Source of the DNA: Paenibacillus sp. 32352
Lineage (GTDB): Bacteria > Bacillota > Bacilli > Paenibacillales > NBRC-103111
Assembly: GCF_002042965.1 (NCBI RefSeq)
Contig: NZ_MZNT01000001.1
Coordinates: 974,995 to 1,038,994, forward strand
Length of the DNA: 64,000 nt
Reading direction: 5' to 3'
The first letter of the stretch is position 1. Every line of letters starts with the position of its first letter. Below are positions 52,665 through 60,731 of the stretch, piece after piece. Position numbers and translations under genes: made by a program. The notes beneath the pieces are model-generated. The model was not told the DNA's origin. It searched no databases and saw only the letters and a list, made by a program, of their open reading frames with translations.

Positions 52665-54080
52665 ATGGGCCGCGAAGTACCTGTATTATTAAATGATGAG
52701 CAAATGAGAAGGTTTATCACGGAAGGGTTTTTGATCCTTAAGACAGATTTTCCGGAGGAATTTCATCAAAGGCTCACAGAGCAGCTGAATCAGGTATACG
52801 AGGAAGAGGGCAATCCGGGCAATAACCTGCTGCCGCGTCTCCGCGATTTGCAGAAGGTGTTTGACCACCCTATCGTGACCGGGGCTTTAACGAGTGTGCT
52901 TGGACCGAACTACCTAATGCATACTCACCGTCACGGTCATTTCAATGCCTCTCCTAAAGCGGGAGGGTGGCACAAGGACAGCTACTGGGGCTACAAAAAA
53001 ATGCGCAATCACCATCCTTGGTGGGCAATGGTCATGTATTTCCCACAGGATACTCCGGTGGAGCTGGGACCTACCGGTGTCTTGCCGGGAACTCAAAATT
53101 ACGAGACCCGTACATTTGAATCGGATGATGTGGAGGGAGAAGCCGTTGCAAGCGGCAAGGCAGGGACCTTTGCTTTGATCCATTACGATATTTGGCATCG
53201 CTCGACACCGAACATTCTTGGCAAGCCAAGATATATGCTCAAGTTCGAATTCATGAGAACAGAAGCCCCGACGTCTCCGAGCTGGGATTGCACGGACCGG
53301 GAATGGAGGAAGCCGGTGTCATTCAGCACCAGCATCGTAGAGCATGAAGAGATGTGGAGAGACACCTGGAACTGGCTCTCCGGTCAAGTAGGGAGTCTGG
53401 CCGACACCGTTCAGGCGGATGACGCTCAAGTTCAGGAGCTTGCAGCTCAGCTTGAGGATGCTTTCGAGCCTAATGCGATTAACGCCGCATACGGTCTGGC
53501 CGCTAGGGGAGCCAAGGGAATCGAAGCGCTGCTTCAAGGGCTCCATCACAGTAGCGTTAAGGTGTCGCGGACAGCCGCCTACGGATTATCGGCAGCAGGT
53601 GCCGGAGCCGTGGCCGGGCTGGAGGCAGCTCTCTCTGCAGAGCGCACGGAGACCGTTGTTCATGCCGCCTTCGCTCTCGGTGAGCTGCGCGGGCTGGCTT
53701 CCTCTTCCGTTCCGAAGCTTCTGGCCTTGCTGGAGCCGTCCACCCCTACTGTGATTCGCCAAACCGTTACCGAGGCGATTGCCTTGATCGGTGAACCAAC
53801 CGAACAGGTTGTGGACGGATTGATCCAATGTCTTCAAGATGAGGACGTCCAGGTCCGTTTCACAGCAGGTCTGTCGCTTTGCCGGATGGGAGCAGCGGCA
53901 GATAAAGCGGTTCCTGCGCTGGAGCAGGCATTGGAGGACGATAACCGGTACGTTCGTGGTCATGCGGCGGAAGCGCTGCATTACATCGGTACGGATACAG
54001 CCAAAAACGTGCTGATCGACTTTCTGCTGAAATCCCGCTGGTGTCCGACAACGACCCCGCAAAACACCTTTTATCCGTAA
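52665..54080 (+). CDS. Phytanoyl-CoA-dioxygenase-like protein fused to HEAT repeats
   Basis: Residues 1 to about 225 are a PhyH-type Fe(II)/2-oxoglutarate dioxygenase. The iron ligands are visible in GGWHKDSYWG (HxD near residue 102) and in IHYDIWHRS (distal His near 178), with an Arg-containing stretch (GKPRYMLKFEFMR) after it. Residues from about 265 to 465 are tandem HEAT/PBS-type repeats (AAYGLAARGAKGIEALLQGL, TAAYGLSAAGAGAVAGLEAAL, HAAFALGELRG, FTAGLSLCRMGAAADKAVPALEQAL, HAAEALHYIG). The combination in one chain is uncommon; repeats may dock a partner or substrate. AAGGAGG lies 7 bases before the ATG. The substrate is unknown. A terminator follows. Confidence 0.85.
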   Translation: MGREVPVLLNDEQMRRFITEGFLILKTDFPEEFHQRLTEQLNQVYEEEGNPGNNLLPRLRDLQKVFDHPIVTGALTSVLGPNYLMHTHRHGHFNASPKAGGWHKDSYWGYKKMRNHHPWWAMVMYFPQDTPVELGPTGVLPGTQNYETRTFESDDVEGEAVASGKAGTFALIHYDIWHRSTPNILGKPRYMLKFEFMRTEAPTSPSWDCTDREWRKPVSFSTSIVEHEEMWRDTWNWLSGQVGSLADTVQADDAQVQELAAQLEDAFEPNAINAAYGLAARGAKGIEALLQGLHHSSVKVSRTAAYGLSAAGAGAVAGLEAALSAERTETVVHAAFALGELRGLASSSVPKLLALLEPSTPTVIRQTVTEAIALIGEPTEQVVDGLIQCLQDEDVQVRFTAGLSLCRMGAAADKAVPALEQALEDDNRYVRGHAAEALHYIGTDTAKNVLIDFLLKSRWCPTTTPQNTFYP

Positions 54081-54091
54081 GCTTTAGCTTG

Positions 54092-54138
54092 AAGCATCCT
54101 TATCCTTTGCCCATGGCGAGGGATGAGGATGCTTTTTT
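54092..54138 (+). terminator. Terminator after the PhyH-HEAT gene
   Basis: The arms AAGCATCCTTATCC and GGATGAGGATGCTT around a loop with CCATGG are followed by six T. Confidence 0.9.
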
Positions 54139-54148
54139 GATCCTATAT

Positions 54149-54212
54149 AAGTTCCGGGAGTTCCCCGCAAAGTATCTGATCCGGCTTTTGAACCCATGAC
54201 TTCGCATTGCAG
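54149..54212. repeat. Interspersed hairpin repeat, degenerate copy 2
   Basis: GTTCCGGGAGTTCCCCGC followed by AAAGT and TCCGGCTTTTGAACC matches the start and middle of the copies at 6047 and 62154, with several substitutions and small shifts. The right arm has decayed (TTCGCATTGCAG against TCACTTTACAGG). It also follows directly after a terminator. The remaining intergenic bases up to 54491 show no gene; a possible TTGAAA box lies near 54334. Confidence 0.5.
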
Positions 54213-54491
54213 ACTCTTCTCATGTCTTTAGACCCAGACCGCGGATAGTTCTATTGTCATGTATTTTCATCCCCTCTCCTAACATACCTATGGGATAACG
54301 AGCATTAGCTTGATTTTGTGACTTTGGTCTTTCTTGAAACATATGCCATAGTATGACAAAATCTTCCTAGGGCTTAATAGAGAGACAAATACGGAAGGGG
54401 GAACCGTATAGATTTGTACTAGCAGGGTATGACGGTCCATCTGGTTTTGAAAATAGAGGATAACCAATGCGGAGAGTGGTGGAGAAATGAT

Positions 54492-56582
54492 ATGAGGCTT
54501 ATTTTACTTCTGGTTTTATTATTTTCCTTTCAATGGAGCGCGGCCGCGGCGGATTCAACCGGGACAGCTGCCGATGCATCGGATAAGGTGTATCAATTGG
54601 TTCCCAAGGATTGGGGAATCTACGACGACGGCACGCATCCGGTAGAAACGACCAAGGGCTTTAATGATGCGTTAAAATGGGCGCATGAGAATGGAAAGAC
54701 TACATTCAAGGTTCCGGCAGGAACGTATCTTATTAAAAAGCAGGATCCCAAATTATTTTTGGATACCTCGGCTCGGATCAATATGGTCCCCGATATGACC
54801 TTCGAGCTTGACGAGAAGGCGGTCATCCAGAAGGAAACGAACGGCTTCACAGGATATCAGACTTTGCACATCGGCTACGGGGCCAATAACGTGACCATCA
54901 AAGGAGGAACCTTTCGGGGAGATAAGGATAGCCATGATTACTCCGCAAGAGGAACCCACGAAGGCGGCTACGGGATCGTTACCGAAGGCGCTATTAACGT
55001 GACGATTGATGGGGTCAAATCGGTTAATTTTACCGGCGACGGTTTATTTATAGGCGGCAAAGGGACGATGATTCAGGATCTCTACGAAACGAGCTTTGTA
55101 TCGGGTTCTATCGATGAGAAGGGCAACCCGATTGCAGATCCCGGCAAAATCCGTCTAAAGAGCCTGCTAAACTTTAATAATCCTATTTTTCAAACGGAGC
55201 GGGAATTCGAGCTGTCCAACCGGCAGAAGCTCCCGAATACATTCGATGTCTTTTTCTACAAGCAGGACGGCAGCTTTTTGACAAGCTTAAAGGATCAGCA
55301 GGTACGTCAAATTATGAAAATCCCTGATGGAGCAGCCAGCTTCAATATCGTATTCAAGCAAGCGGGAAGCGTCGGGTCCTATGTGGAATTTTGGCAGCGT
55401 GCCGTATCCAAGGAGGTCGTGGTCAAAAATTCGGAGTTTGCGTTTAACCGCAGACAAGGGATAACGATTGCCGGGGGCGATCAAGTCACGATCACTAATA
55501 ATGAGCTGCATGACATCAAGGGAACGGCTCCGCAGGCAGGGATTGATGTGGAAGCGGGATACGGCGAGAACGGCCATATGAACAGCAATATTTTTATTAA
55601 AGAGAACCGGTTCTATAACAATGCATCCTATGATGTGGTTCTGTATGATGGCCATAATGCAACGGTCGAGGGGAATCATCTGGCCTCGAAAGGCGTCATT
55701 GGCTTGGCGGTGTCGCCTCCTTTTACGAACGCCTTGATCAAGGACAATCATTTTGACGGTACCAGCATTTATGCGTACCACGATGTGAAGTTCGAAGGGA
55801 ATGAGATGAATAATTCCTATACATTCCTCGAGGGGCCGAATATTAGCATAGACGGTATGACATTCACGGATTCCAAGTTTGCGATCAGCAGCAAACAGCC
55901 CTTCGGCGTTGAAGCTTCCAATGTAACGATGAACAACAATAAGAGCGGCGAGCTGTCCATCTGGGGAAGCCCGATACATTTAAGCAACATTGTCTTGAAC
56001 GGGGGAGCAATGACCGGAGGCGTAGCTAAAGGGAGTATTTTTGATCGGATCAAAATTGTCAATGCTACCTCGATGAATTTACCCCTTGGTACGTACAATG
56101 ATTGCGATCTGGAGTCATTAGGCGGTTCGATTAACGGGGGCATCATGCTGGATGATGCAGGACCGTATGCGTTTAACGGGTGTACGATAAGAGTGAATCA
56201 AGGCATTCTGGTTAACAATGAGAAGGCTGAAGTGACTGTAACCGATTCTTCCTTTGAGTTGATTGATAAGCTGTATGCCTTTAAAGCGGTCAAAGCTGCT
56301 AAGGTCGTGTTCGAAAATAACGTGCTCGAAGCGAATCAATTTGCCAGACCGACGGATTACATGGTCATGATCGGAGATTATTGGACCCGGACTAATCCTT
56401 CTACCGTTAAAGAGGCTATCATCAGAGGCAATACGCTGACCTCTAACATTGAGTCCGAAGGGATATCGACCCGATATGCAGGTACGGGCAGCTCCAATTA
56501 TACGGTGGAGAACAATGTTCTGACGAATGCCAAGGTCAAGCTGCTGGAAACGGACAGGAAGGCTAATAATCTAGAGCAATGA
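54492..56582 (+). CDS. Secreted right-handed beta-helix protein (pectate-lyase-like superfamily)
   Basis: The 696-residue protein has a signal peptide (MRLILLLVLLFSFQWSAAAA) and an N-terminal pectate-lyase-3-like start (WGIYDDGTHPVETTKGFNDALKWA, FKVPAGTYLI). Parallel beta-helix repeats follow (NVTIKGGTFRG, VTITNNELHDI, FIKENRFYNNASYDVVLYDGHNATVEGN, NVTMNNNKSG). The ATG at 54492 is preceded by GGTGGAG. Such proteins are polysaccharide lyases, GH28-like hydrolases, epimerases or adhesion proteins; I see no decisive catalytic triad. Being secreted and lying among pectin genes, it may act on plant or exopolysaccharide. An insert near residues 195-310 interrupts the helix. Confidence 0.8.
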   Translation: MRLILLLVLLFSFQWSAAAADSTGTAADASDKVYQLVPKDWGIYDDGTHPVETTKGFNDALKWAHENGKTTFKVPAGTYLIKKQDPKLFLDTSARINMVPDMTFELDEKAVIQKETNGFTGYQTLHIGYGANNVTIKGGTFRGDKDSHDYSARGTHEGGYGIVTEGAINVTIDGVKSVNFTGDGLFIGGKGTMIQDLYETSFVSGSIDEKGNPIADPGKIRLKSLLNFNNPIFQTEREFELSNRQKLPNTFDVFFYKQDGSFLTSLKDQQVRQIMKIPDGAASFNIVFKQAGSVGSYVEFWQRAVSKEVVVKNSEFAFNRRQGITIAGGDQVTITNNELHDIKGTAPQAGIDVEAGYGENGHMNSNIFIKENRFYNNASYDVVLYDGHNATVEGNHLASKGVIGLAVSPPFTNALIKDNHFDGTSIYAYHDVKFEGNEMNNSYTFLEGPNISIDGMTFTDSKFAISSKQPFGVEASNVTMNNNKSGELSIWGSPIHLSNIVLNGGAMTGGVAKGSIFDRIKIVNATSMNLPLGTYNDCDLESLGGSINGGIMLDDAGPYAFNGCTIRVNQGILVNNEKAEVTVTDSSFELIDKLYAFKAVKAAKVVFENNVLEANQFARPTDYMVMIGDYWTRTNPSTVKEAIIRGNTLTSNIESEGISTRYAGTGSSNYTVENNVLTNAKVKLLETDRKANNLEQ

Positions 56583-56589
56583 TTCAGGG

Positions 56590-56616
56590 AACGGACTGCG
56601 CAGGCAGTTCGTTTTT
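56590..56616 (+). terminator. Terminator after the beta-helix gene
   Basis: The arms AACGGACTGC and GCAGTTCGTT around GCAG are followed by a T run. Confidence 0.85.
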
Positions 56617-56703
56617 TCTTGCCTTCCCCATGGTATAGCCATCCATATTAAGGCAAATACTACGCCAGTTGCTAAAAATACTTGGATATTGGAGGGATAG
56701 ACT

Positions 56704-57318
56704 ATGGCAGGAACCGTTAGTACGGACAAGGACTTTATGACGGCCGTACGCGAAAGACGTACGATTTATGGCCTCGGCAAGGAGTCGCCGATCCCCGATG
56801 ACCGGATTGTTCAAATTATCGAAGAGTCGGTGAAGCATACGCCATCCGCCTTTAATTCGCAAAGCGCAAGAGTGGTGGTTTTGTTCGGAGAGCAGCATAA
56901 CAAGCTGTGGGATTTGACCAAAGAAACGCTGCGCGCCATCGTGAAGGGAGACTTCCAGTCAACGGAGCAAAAAATGAACGGGTTTCGGAGCGGCTACGGA
57001 ACCATTTTGTATTTTGAAGACATGGCTGTCGTCGAAGGCTTGCAGGCCCAATTCGCCTCGTATAAGGAGCATTTCCCGAACTGGTCGATGCAATCGAACG
57101 GTATGCTTCAGATGGTCATTTGGACTGCTCTGGAAAGCGAAGGGCTTGGCGCCAATCTACAGCATTACAATCCGTTGATCGACGAGAAGGTGAGAGAAGC
57201 CTGGAAGCTGCCTGATACCTGGAAGCTGATTGCCCAAATGCCGTTCGGAAAGCCGACGGCTCCTCCCGGAGAGAAGCAGTTCAAAACGATAGAGGAACGG
57301 ATGAAGGTATTTAAATAA
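56704..57318 (+). CDS. Nitroreductase-family protein (short HBN1/YdfN-like type)
   Basis: The 204-residue protein has the FMN-binding nitroreductase fold: RRTIYGLGKESPIPDDRI near residue 18, the conserved HTPSAFNSQSARVVVL near 45, and the C-terminal AQMPFGKPTAPPGEKQF. It matches the fungal HBN1-like bacterial subgroup by these motifs. It would reduce nitroaromatics, quinones or similar compounds with NAD(P)H. GGAGGG lies 7 bases before the ATG. It is flanked by terminators on both sides and is thus a single-gene unit without evident link to its neighbours. Confidence 0.88.
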   Translation: MAGTVSTDKDFMTAVRERRTIYGLGKESPIPDDRIVQIIEESVKHTPSAFNSQSARVVVLFGEQHNKLWDLTKETLRAIVKGDFQSTEQKMNGFRSGYGTILYFEDMAVVEGLQAQFASYKEHFPNWSMQSNGMLQMVIWTALESEGLGANLQHYNPLIDEKVREAWKLPDTWKLIAQMPFGKPTAPPGEKQFKTIEERMKVFK

Positions 57319-57330
57319 TCTGTAATAGTC

Positions 57331-57366
57331 GAGGCTGGGCGGACAGAGAGCTGCTCAGCCTCTTTA
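57331..57366 (+). terminator. Terminator after the nitroreductase gene
   Basis: The arms GAGGCTG and CAGCCTC, with an inner GCGG/CTGC pair, are followed by TTTAT. Confidence 0.7.
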
Positions 57367-57513
57367 TCTCCGCGCACTCTTTCCACCTAGTCTATCATTA
57401 TAAATAGGTCTATCGTAGATTTGAAGATAACGAGGGTTATTGTTATGATAGGGTAAGGGCTCCAAGTCCTGGATTACATAACGATATTGTTGCGTAACAA
57501 CGGAAGGGATCGT

Positions 57514-58548
57514 ATGACTAGACGTGAATTTGTAAAAATGCTGCTTAGCATGAGTGTTGTAGTAGACGGATCGGTCAACGCTTTATTTAAAATGCTGTAC
57601 CAATCTTTTACTTCGAGGACGGAGCAAGAAACCAAGACAGATACGGTCATAGAAGAAGTAAAGCCCGTGGCTTCGACAGAGCCGCTGTTGTCATTTTTTG
57701 TATTAAGCGACCTGCATGTTTCGATCTATGATAAAAATACGCCGCGTAAATTGAGAAACGCGCTGTACCAGATTCAGTATTTCAGCCATCCGGTAGATGC
57801 GCTGCTGTTAGGCGGGGATTTAACGGATTACGGCACGGAACTCGAGTACAAGTCGCTGCAATCGATATTGAGCAGCTACAAGCTGCCGCAGCTGTACGCC
57901 AATATGGGCAATCATGATTATTATAATATATGGATCGACAAGAGCGGCGCATTCAATACGGCCTCGATGCCGAACGGCAAGACCGATGCCGAGTCGAGGG
58001 AACGATTCCAGAAGATGTTCTGGTATACGAAGCCGTATAACGATTTTGATATCAAGGGCTACCATTTCATCCTCATGTCACAGGAATCCTATCTTCAGGA
58101 AATGCCGGAGGTAGGGGAAGGCGCCTGGTATTCCGACGCGCAGATGGCATGGTTGGAAGCCAAGCTGAAGGAGACTACGGACGGGAAGCCGATCTTCGTG
58201 CTCATTCATCAGCCTCTGCCTGCGATCGGGCAGGACGGAGGGTCGCATCGATTAATTCGGGCCAATCAATTCAGGGAAATCTTGAAGCCGTATCCGAATG
58301 TCTTCGTCATTTCCGGCCATACGCATCAGGATTTCGACAACGGCTCCAACCACTACACCAAAGAGACGTTCCATTGGTTCGTCAATGCTTCTGTAGGGCT
58401 TACGCGCAATCCGGAGCCTCTGACCAAATCGCAAGGCATGTACGTGCAGGTCTACGAGGATAAGGTAACCGTAAGGGGCTGGGAGTTCGCGAACAGCACC
58501 TGGATTCCGGAAGCAGACTGGACCATTCCACTGGAAAAAGTGAAATAA
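57514..58548 (+). CDS. Metallophosphoesterase with Tat-type signal
   Basis: The 344-residue protein shows the calcineurin-like metal-binding motifs in order: FVLSDLHVSIYD near residue 65, LLGGDLTDYG near 100, NMGNHDYYN near 132, VLIHQPLPAIG near 230, and ISGHTHQDFD near 265. The N-terminus MTRREFVKMLLSM matches the twin-arginine consensus (T-R-R-x-F-V-K), suggesting folded export with metal bound. ATG at 57514 follows GGAAGGG. The substrate is open: nucleotides, phosphodiesters or cell-wall phosphates. It precedes, but is not co-transcribed with, the third sugar importer. Confidence 0.87.
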   Translation: MTRREFVKMLLSMSVVVDGSVNALFKMLYQSFTSRTEQETKTDTVIEEVKPVASTEPLLSFFVLSDLHVSIYDKNTPRKLRNALYQIQYFSHPVDALLLGGDLTDYGTELEYKSLQSILSSYKLPQLYANMGNHDYYNIWIDKSGAFNTASMPNGKTDAESRERFQKMFWYTKPYNDFDIKGYHFILMSQESYLQEMPEVGEGAWYSDAQMAWLEAKLKETTDGKPIFVLIHQPLPAIGQDGGSHRLIRANQFREILKPYPNVFVISGHTHQDFDNGSNHYTKETFHWFVNASVGLTRNPEPLTKSQGMYVQVYEDKVTVRGWEFANSTWIPEADWTIPLEKVK

Positions 58549-58560
58549 TCTGATATTAAG

Positions 58561-58581
58561 GGCGGATGCGATACATCCGCC
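58561..58581 (+). terminator. Hairpin after the metallophosphoesterase gene
   Basis: GGCGGATG and CATCCGCC form a perfect stem around CGATA, followed by TGTTCTGTTT. The T run is poor, so it may be a weak terminator or a message-end stabiliser. Confidence 0.5.
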
Positions 58582-58673
58582 TGTTCTGTTTCCGGAACAC
58601 AAGAAGTGGACGGCGGGACATAACCTTATTAGAAGTAATAGACCGCAGGACAAATAAAAACGGAAAATAATGG

Positions 58674-58702
58674 TTGACAGTATGATTGATAGCGTTTACA
58701 AT
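58674..58702 (+). promoter_or_regulatory. Strong sigma-A promoter of the third sugar importer
   Basis: TTGACA (58674-58679) and TACAAT (58697-58702) are separated by exactly 17 bases. About 220 bases of leader follow before the first permease. Confidence 0.8.
58687..58700 (+). promoter_or_regulatory. cre (CcpA) site overlapping the -10 region
   Basis: TGATAGCGTTTACA matches 13 of 14 positions of the cre consensus TGWAANCGNTNWCA and covers the spacer and start of the -10 box. Binding here would block the polymerase, giving catabolite repression of the importer. Confidence 0.65.
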
Positions 58703-58745
58703 AAGTTCACAAGTTAATACATTGTGTAGGAGATCCGGAGAATAT

Positions 58746-58793
58746 ACACATAGGTTGCTTCGATTGATGAAGGCGATTTATGTGTTTTTGTTT
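58746..58793 (+). terminator. Attenuator-like hairpin in the importer leader
   Basis: ACACATA and TATGTGT, with an inner GCTTC/GAAGGC pair, form a stem followed by TTTTTGTTTG, about 45 bases after the promoter and 135 before the first gene. Further on, AAGCGCTT at 58880-58887 is a perfect small palindrome. No known riboswitch is recognised in the leader. Confidence 0.5.
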
Positions 58794-58928
58794 GCCCATA
58801 GATCTCGAACATTGCGGAGAATACTAAGTTTCTTCTAATGGTGAAGCCGCAGGGAAGGGGTTATTTAGGCGACAGGAGTAAGCGCTTTACCTTTTTGTCC
58901 AATTTTGAAAAGGAAAGGAGGCTCATCA

Positions 58929-59834
58929 ATGTCTGCGTCAACGAATGCTTCTGCAAAAAAATCCCAAAAGAAAGAAGAGCTGCTGGGGTTCTTGTTCTTG
59001 GCTCCATCGCTGCTTGTGTTTATCTGCTTCCTGTTTTATCCGATGCTCCGCTCCGTCTATCTTAGCATGACTTTAACGGATCCGCGCGGGCGTGTAGCCG
59101 CCTTCGTCTGGCTGGATAACTATGTGGACCTGTTTTCCTCCGGTCAATTTTATTCCAATCTGAAGGTAACCCTGATGTTTATTGTGCTGACGGTGCCAAC
59201 GACGATTGTATGGTCTCTCTTGCTGGCGGCGCTGACACATAACAAGCTGAGAGGAATGAAGGTATTTCAGTTCGTATTTTCGCTGCCGATTGTCATTTCC
59301 GTCGGTACAGGCTCGATCATTTGGCTGCTGCTGTTCCACCCTACGGCCGGGATGCTGAATTATTTTATCGGATTCCTGGGGATATCTCCTATCTCCTGGC
59401 TGGCCGATCCCTCTTGGGCGTTGCTATCGGTTTCGTTAATGACAGTCTGGATGAATATGGGCTTCGTCTATATTATCCTATTGAGCGGCTTGCAGGGTGT
59501 GCCGGAAGAGCTGTATGAGAGCGCCAAAATCGACGGCTCCGGACCTGTCCGAACCTTCATCCAGATCGTGCTTCCTTTGTTGTCCCCGACTTTATTCTTT
59601 GTCCTCATCGTCTCGGTCATTTCCGCCTTTCAGGCCTTCGGCCAAATCAATATTTTGACCAAGGGCGGTCCGATTAACAGCACCAACGTCGTTGTTTTCT
59701 CCATCTATCAGGATGCATTCATCAATTTCCGCTTCGGCATCGGCAGTGCGCAGGCCTTGATATTGTTCCTTATTATTTTGCTCCTGACAATCGTCCAGTT
59801 TAAAGTTCTGGAAAAGAAGGTGCATTACCAGTGA
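58929..59834 (+). CDS. Sugar ABC transporter permease (UgpA/MalF type)
   Basis: The roughly 301-residue protein has an N-terminal basic stretch, six hydrophobic segments and the EAA loop (ESAKIDGSGPVRTFIQIVLPLLSP) near residue 207. AAAGGAGG lies before the ATG at 58929; an upstream in-frame start lacks a site. First gene of a permease-permease-binding protein importer; no ATPase is encoded. The PhnE/UgpA-like motif WLADPSWALLSVSLMTVWMN is typical for glycerol-3-P, trehalose or sugar importers. No enzyme gene in the unit reveals the cargo. Confidence 0.9.
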   Translation: MSASTNASAKKSQKKEELLGFLFLAPSLLVFICFLFYPMLRSVYLSMTLTDPRGRVAAFVWLDNYVDLFSSGQFYSNLKVTLMFIVLTVPTTIVWSLLLAALTHNKLRGMKVFQFVFSLPIVISVGTGSIIWLLLFHPTAGMLNYFIGFLGISPISWLADPSWALLSVSLMTVWMNMGFVYIILLSGLQGVPEELYESAKIDGSGPVRTFIQIVLPLLSPTLFFVLIVSVISAFQAFGQINILTKGGPINSTNVVVFSIYQDAFINFRFGIGSAQALILFLIILLLTIVQFKVLEKKVHYQ

Positions 59835-60655
59835 TCCTACGAGGACTATTCCGAACGCTTCTGTATCTTCTGCTGGCCGCACTCGCGTTGGCTGTGCTGT
59901 ATCCGCTTTTGTTCACGATCCTTTCCTCGTTCATGACGGAAAAAGAGGTCGCAGTCTTCCCGCCGCCGTTATTCCCGCATCAGCTGTATCTCGGCAATTT
60001 TACTAAGGCTCTCCAGACTGTGCCTATTATCCGCTTTATCGTGAACAGCTTTGTCGTATCCTCAGCCATTACCGTCTGTCAAGTTGTTACTTCCAGCATG
60101 GCGGCCTTTGCATTTGCGTTCTTGACCTTCAGGTTTAAGAATGCGCTCTTCCTGTTATATTTGTCCACCATGATGATTCCTTGGGAGGTCACTGTCATTC
60201 CCAACTACTTGACTATCAAGTCGTTAGGGTGGATGGACAGCTATCAAGGGCTGATCGTTCCTTTCATGGCCGGCGCTTTCGGCGTATTCCTGCTGCGGCA
60301 ATTTTTCCTGCAGCTTCCGAACGAGCTGTTCGATGCGGCCAAAATCGACGGCTGCGGACAGCTTCGCACCTTTTTCTCAATCGTTCTTCCATTGTCGCGT
60401 CCTGCAGTAGCTACCTTGTTCGTGTACGTGTTCATCAACCACTGGAACGCCTATTTATGGCCTCTGCTCATTACGAACAAACCGACGATGAGAACGGTTC
60501 AGATCGGGGTGTCCATGCTTCAGCATGAAGAGGTCATGTCCTGGAATTTAATATTGGCTGGTGTTTCCCTTGTATTGCTGCCATCCTTTATTATGCTGGC
60601 CTTCGGCGTCAAACAGCTGATTCGCGGCATTACAGCCGGTGCTATCAAGGGATAG
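59831..60655 (+). CDS. Sugar ABC transporter permease (UgpE/MalG type)
   Basis: The 274-residue partner permease has six hydrophobic segments and the EAA loop (DAAKIDGCGQLRTFFSIVLPLSRP) near residue 163. It begins at GTG overlapping the previous stop (GTGA), showing translational coupling. It ends in GITAGAIKG, common for this group. Confidence 0.9.
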   Translation: MILRGLFRTLLYLLLAALALAVLYPLLFTILSSFMTEKEVAVFPPPLFPHQLYLGNFTKALQTVPIIRFIVNSFVVSSAITVCQVVTSSMAAFAFAFLTFRFKNALFLLYLSTMMIPWEVTVIPNYLTIKSLGWMDSYQGLIVPFMAGAFGVFLLRQFFLQLPNELFDAAKIDGCGQLRTFFSIVLPLSRPAVATLFVYVFINHWNAYLWPLLITNKPTMRTVQIGVSMLQHEEVMSWNLILAGVSLVLLPSFIMLAFGVKQLIRGITAGAIKG

Positions 60656-60731
60656 GCGAGAGAATCAATCGGTTAGAGATACTTCGATATCGAAGTTTTC
60701 TATACATCAAACAGATTAGGGGCGTGAAACG

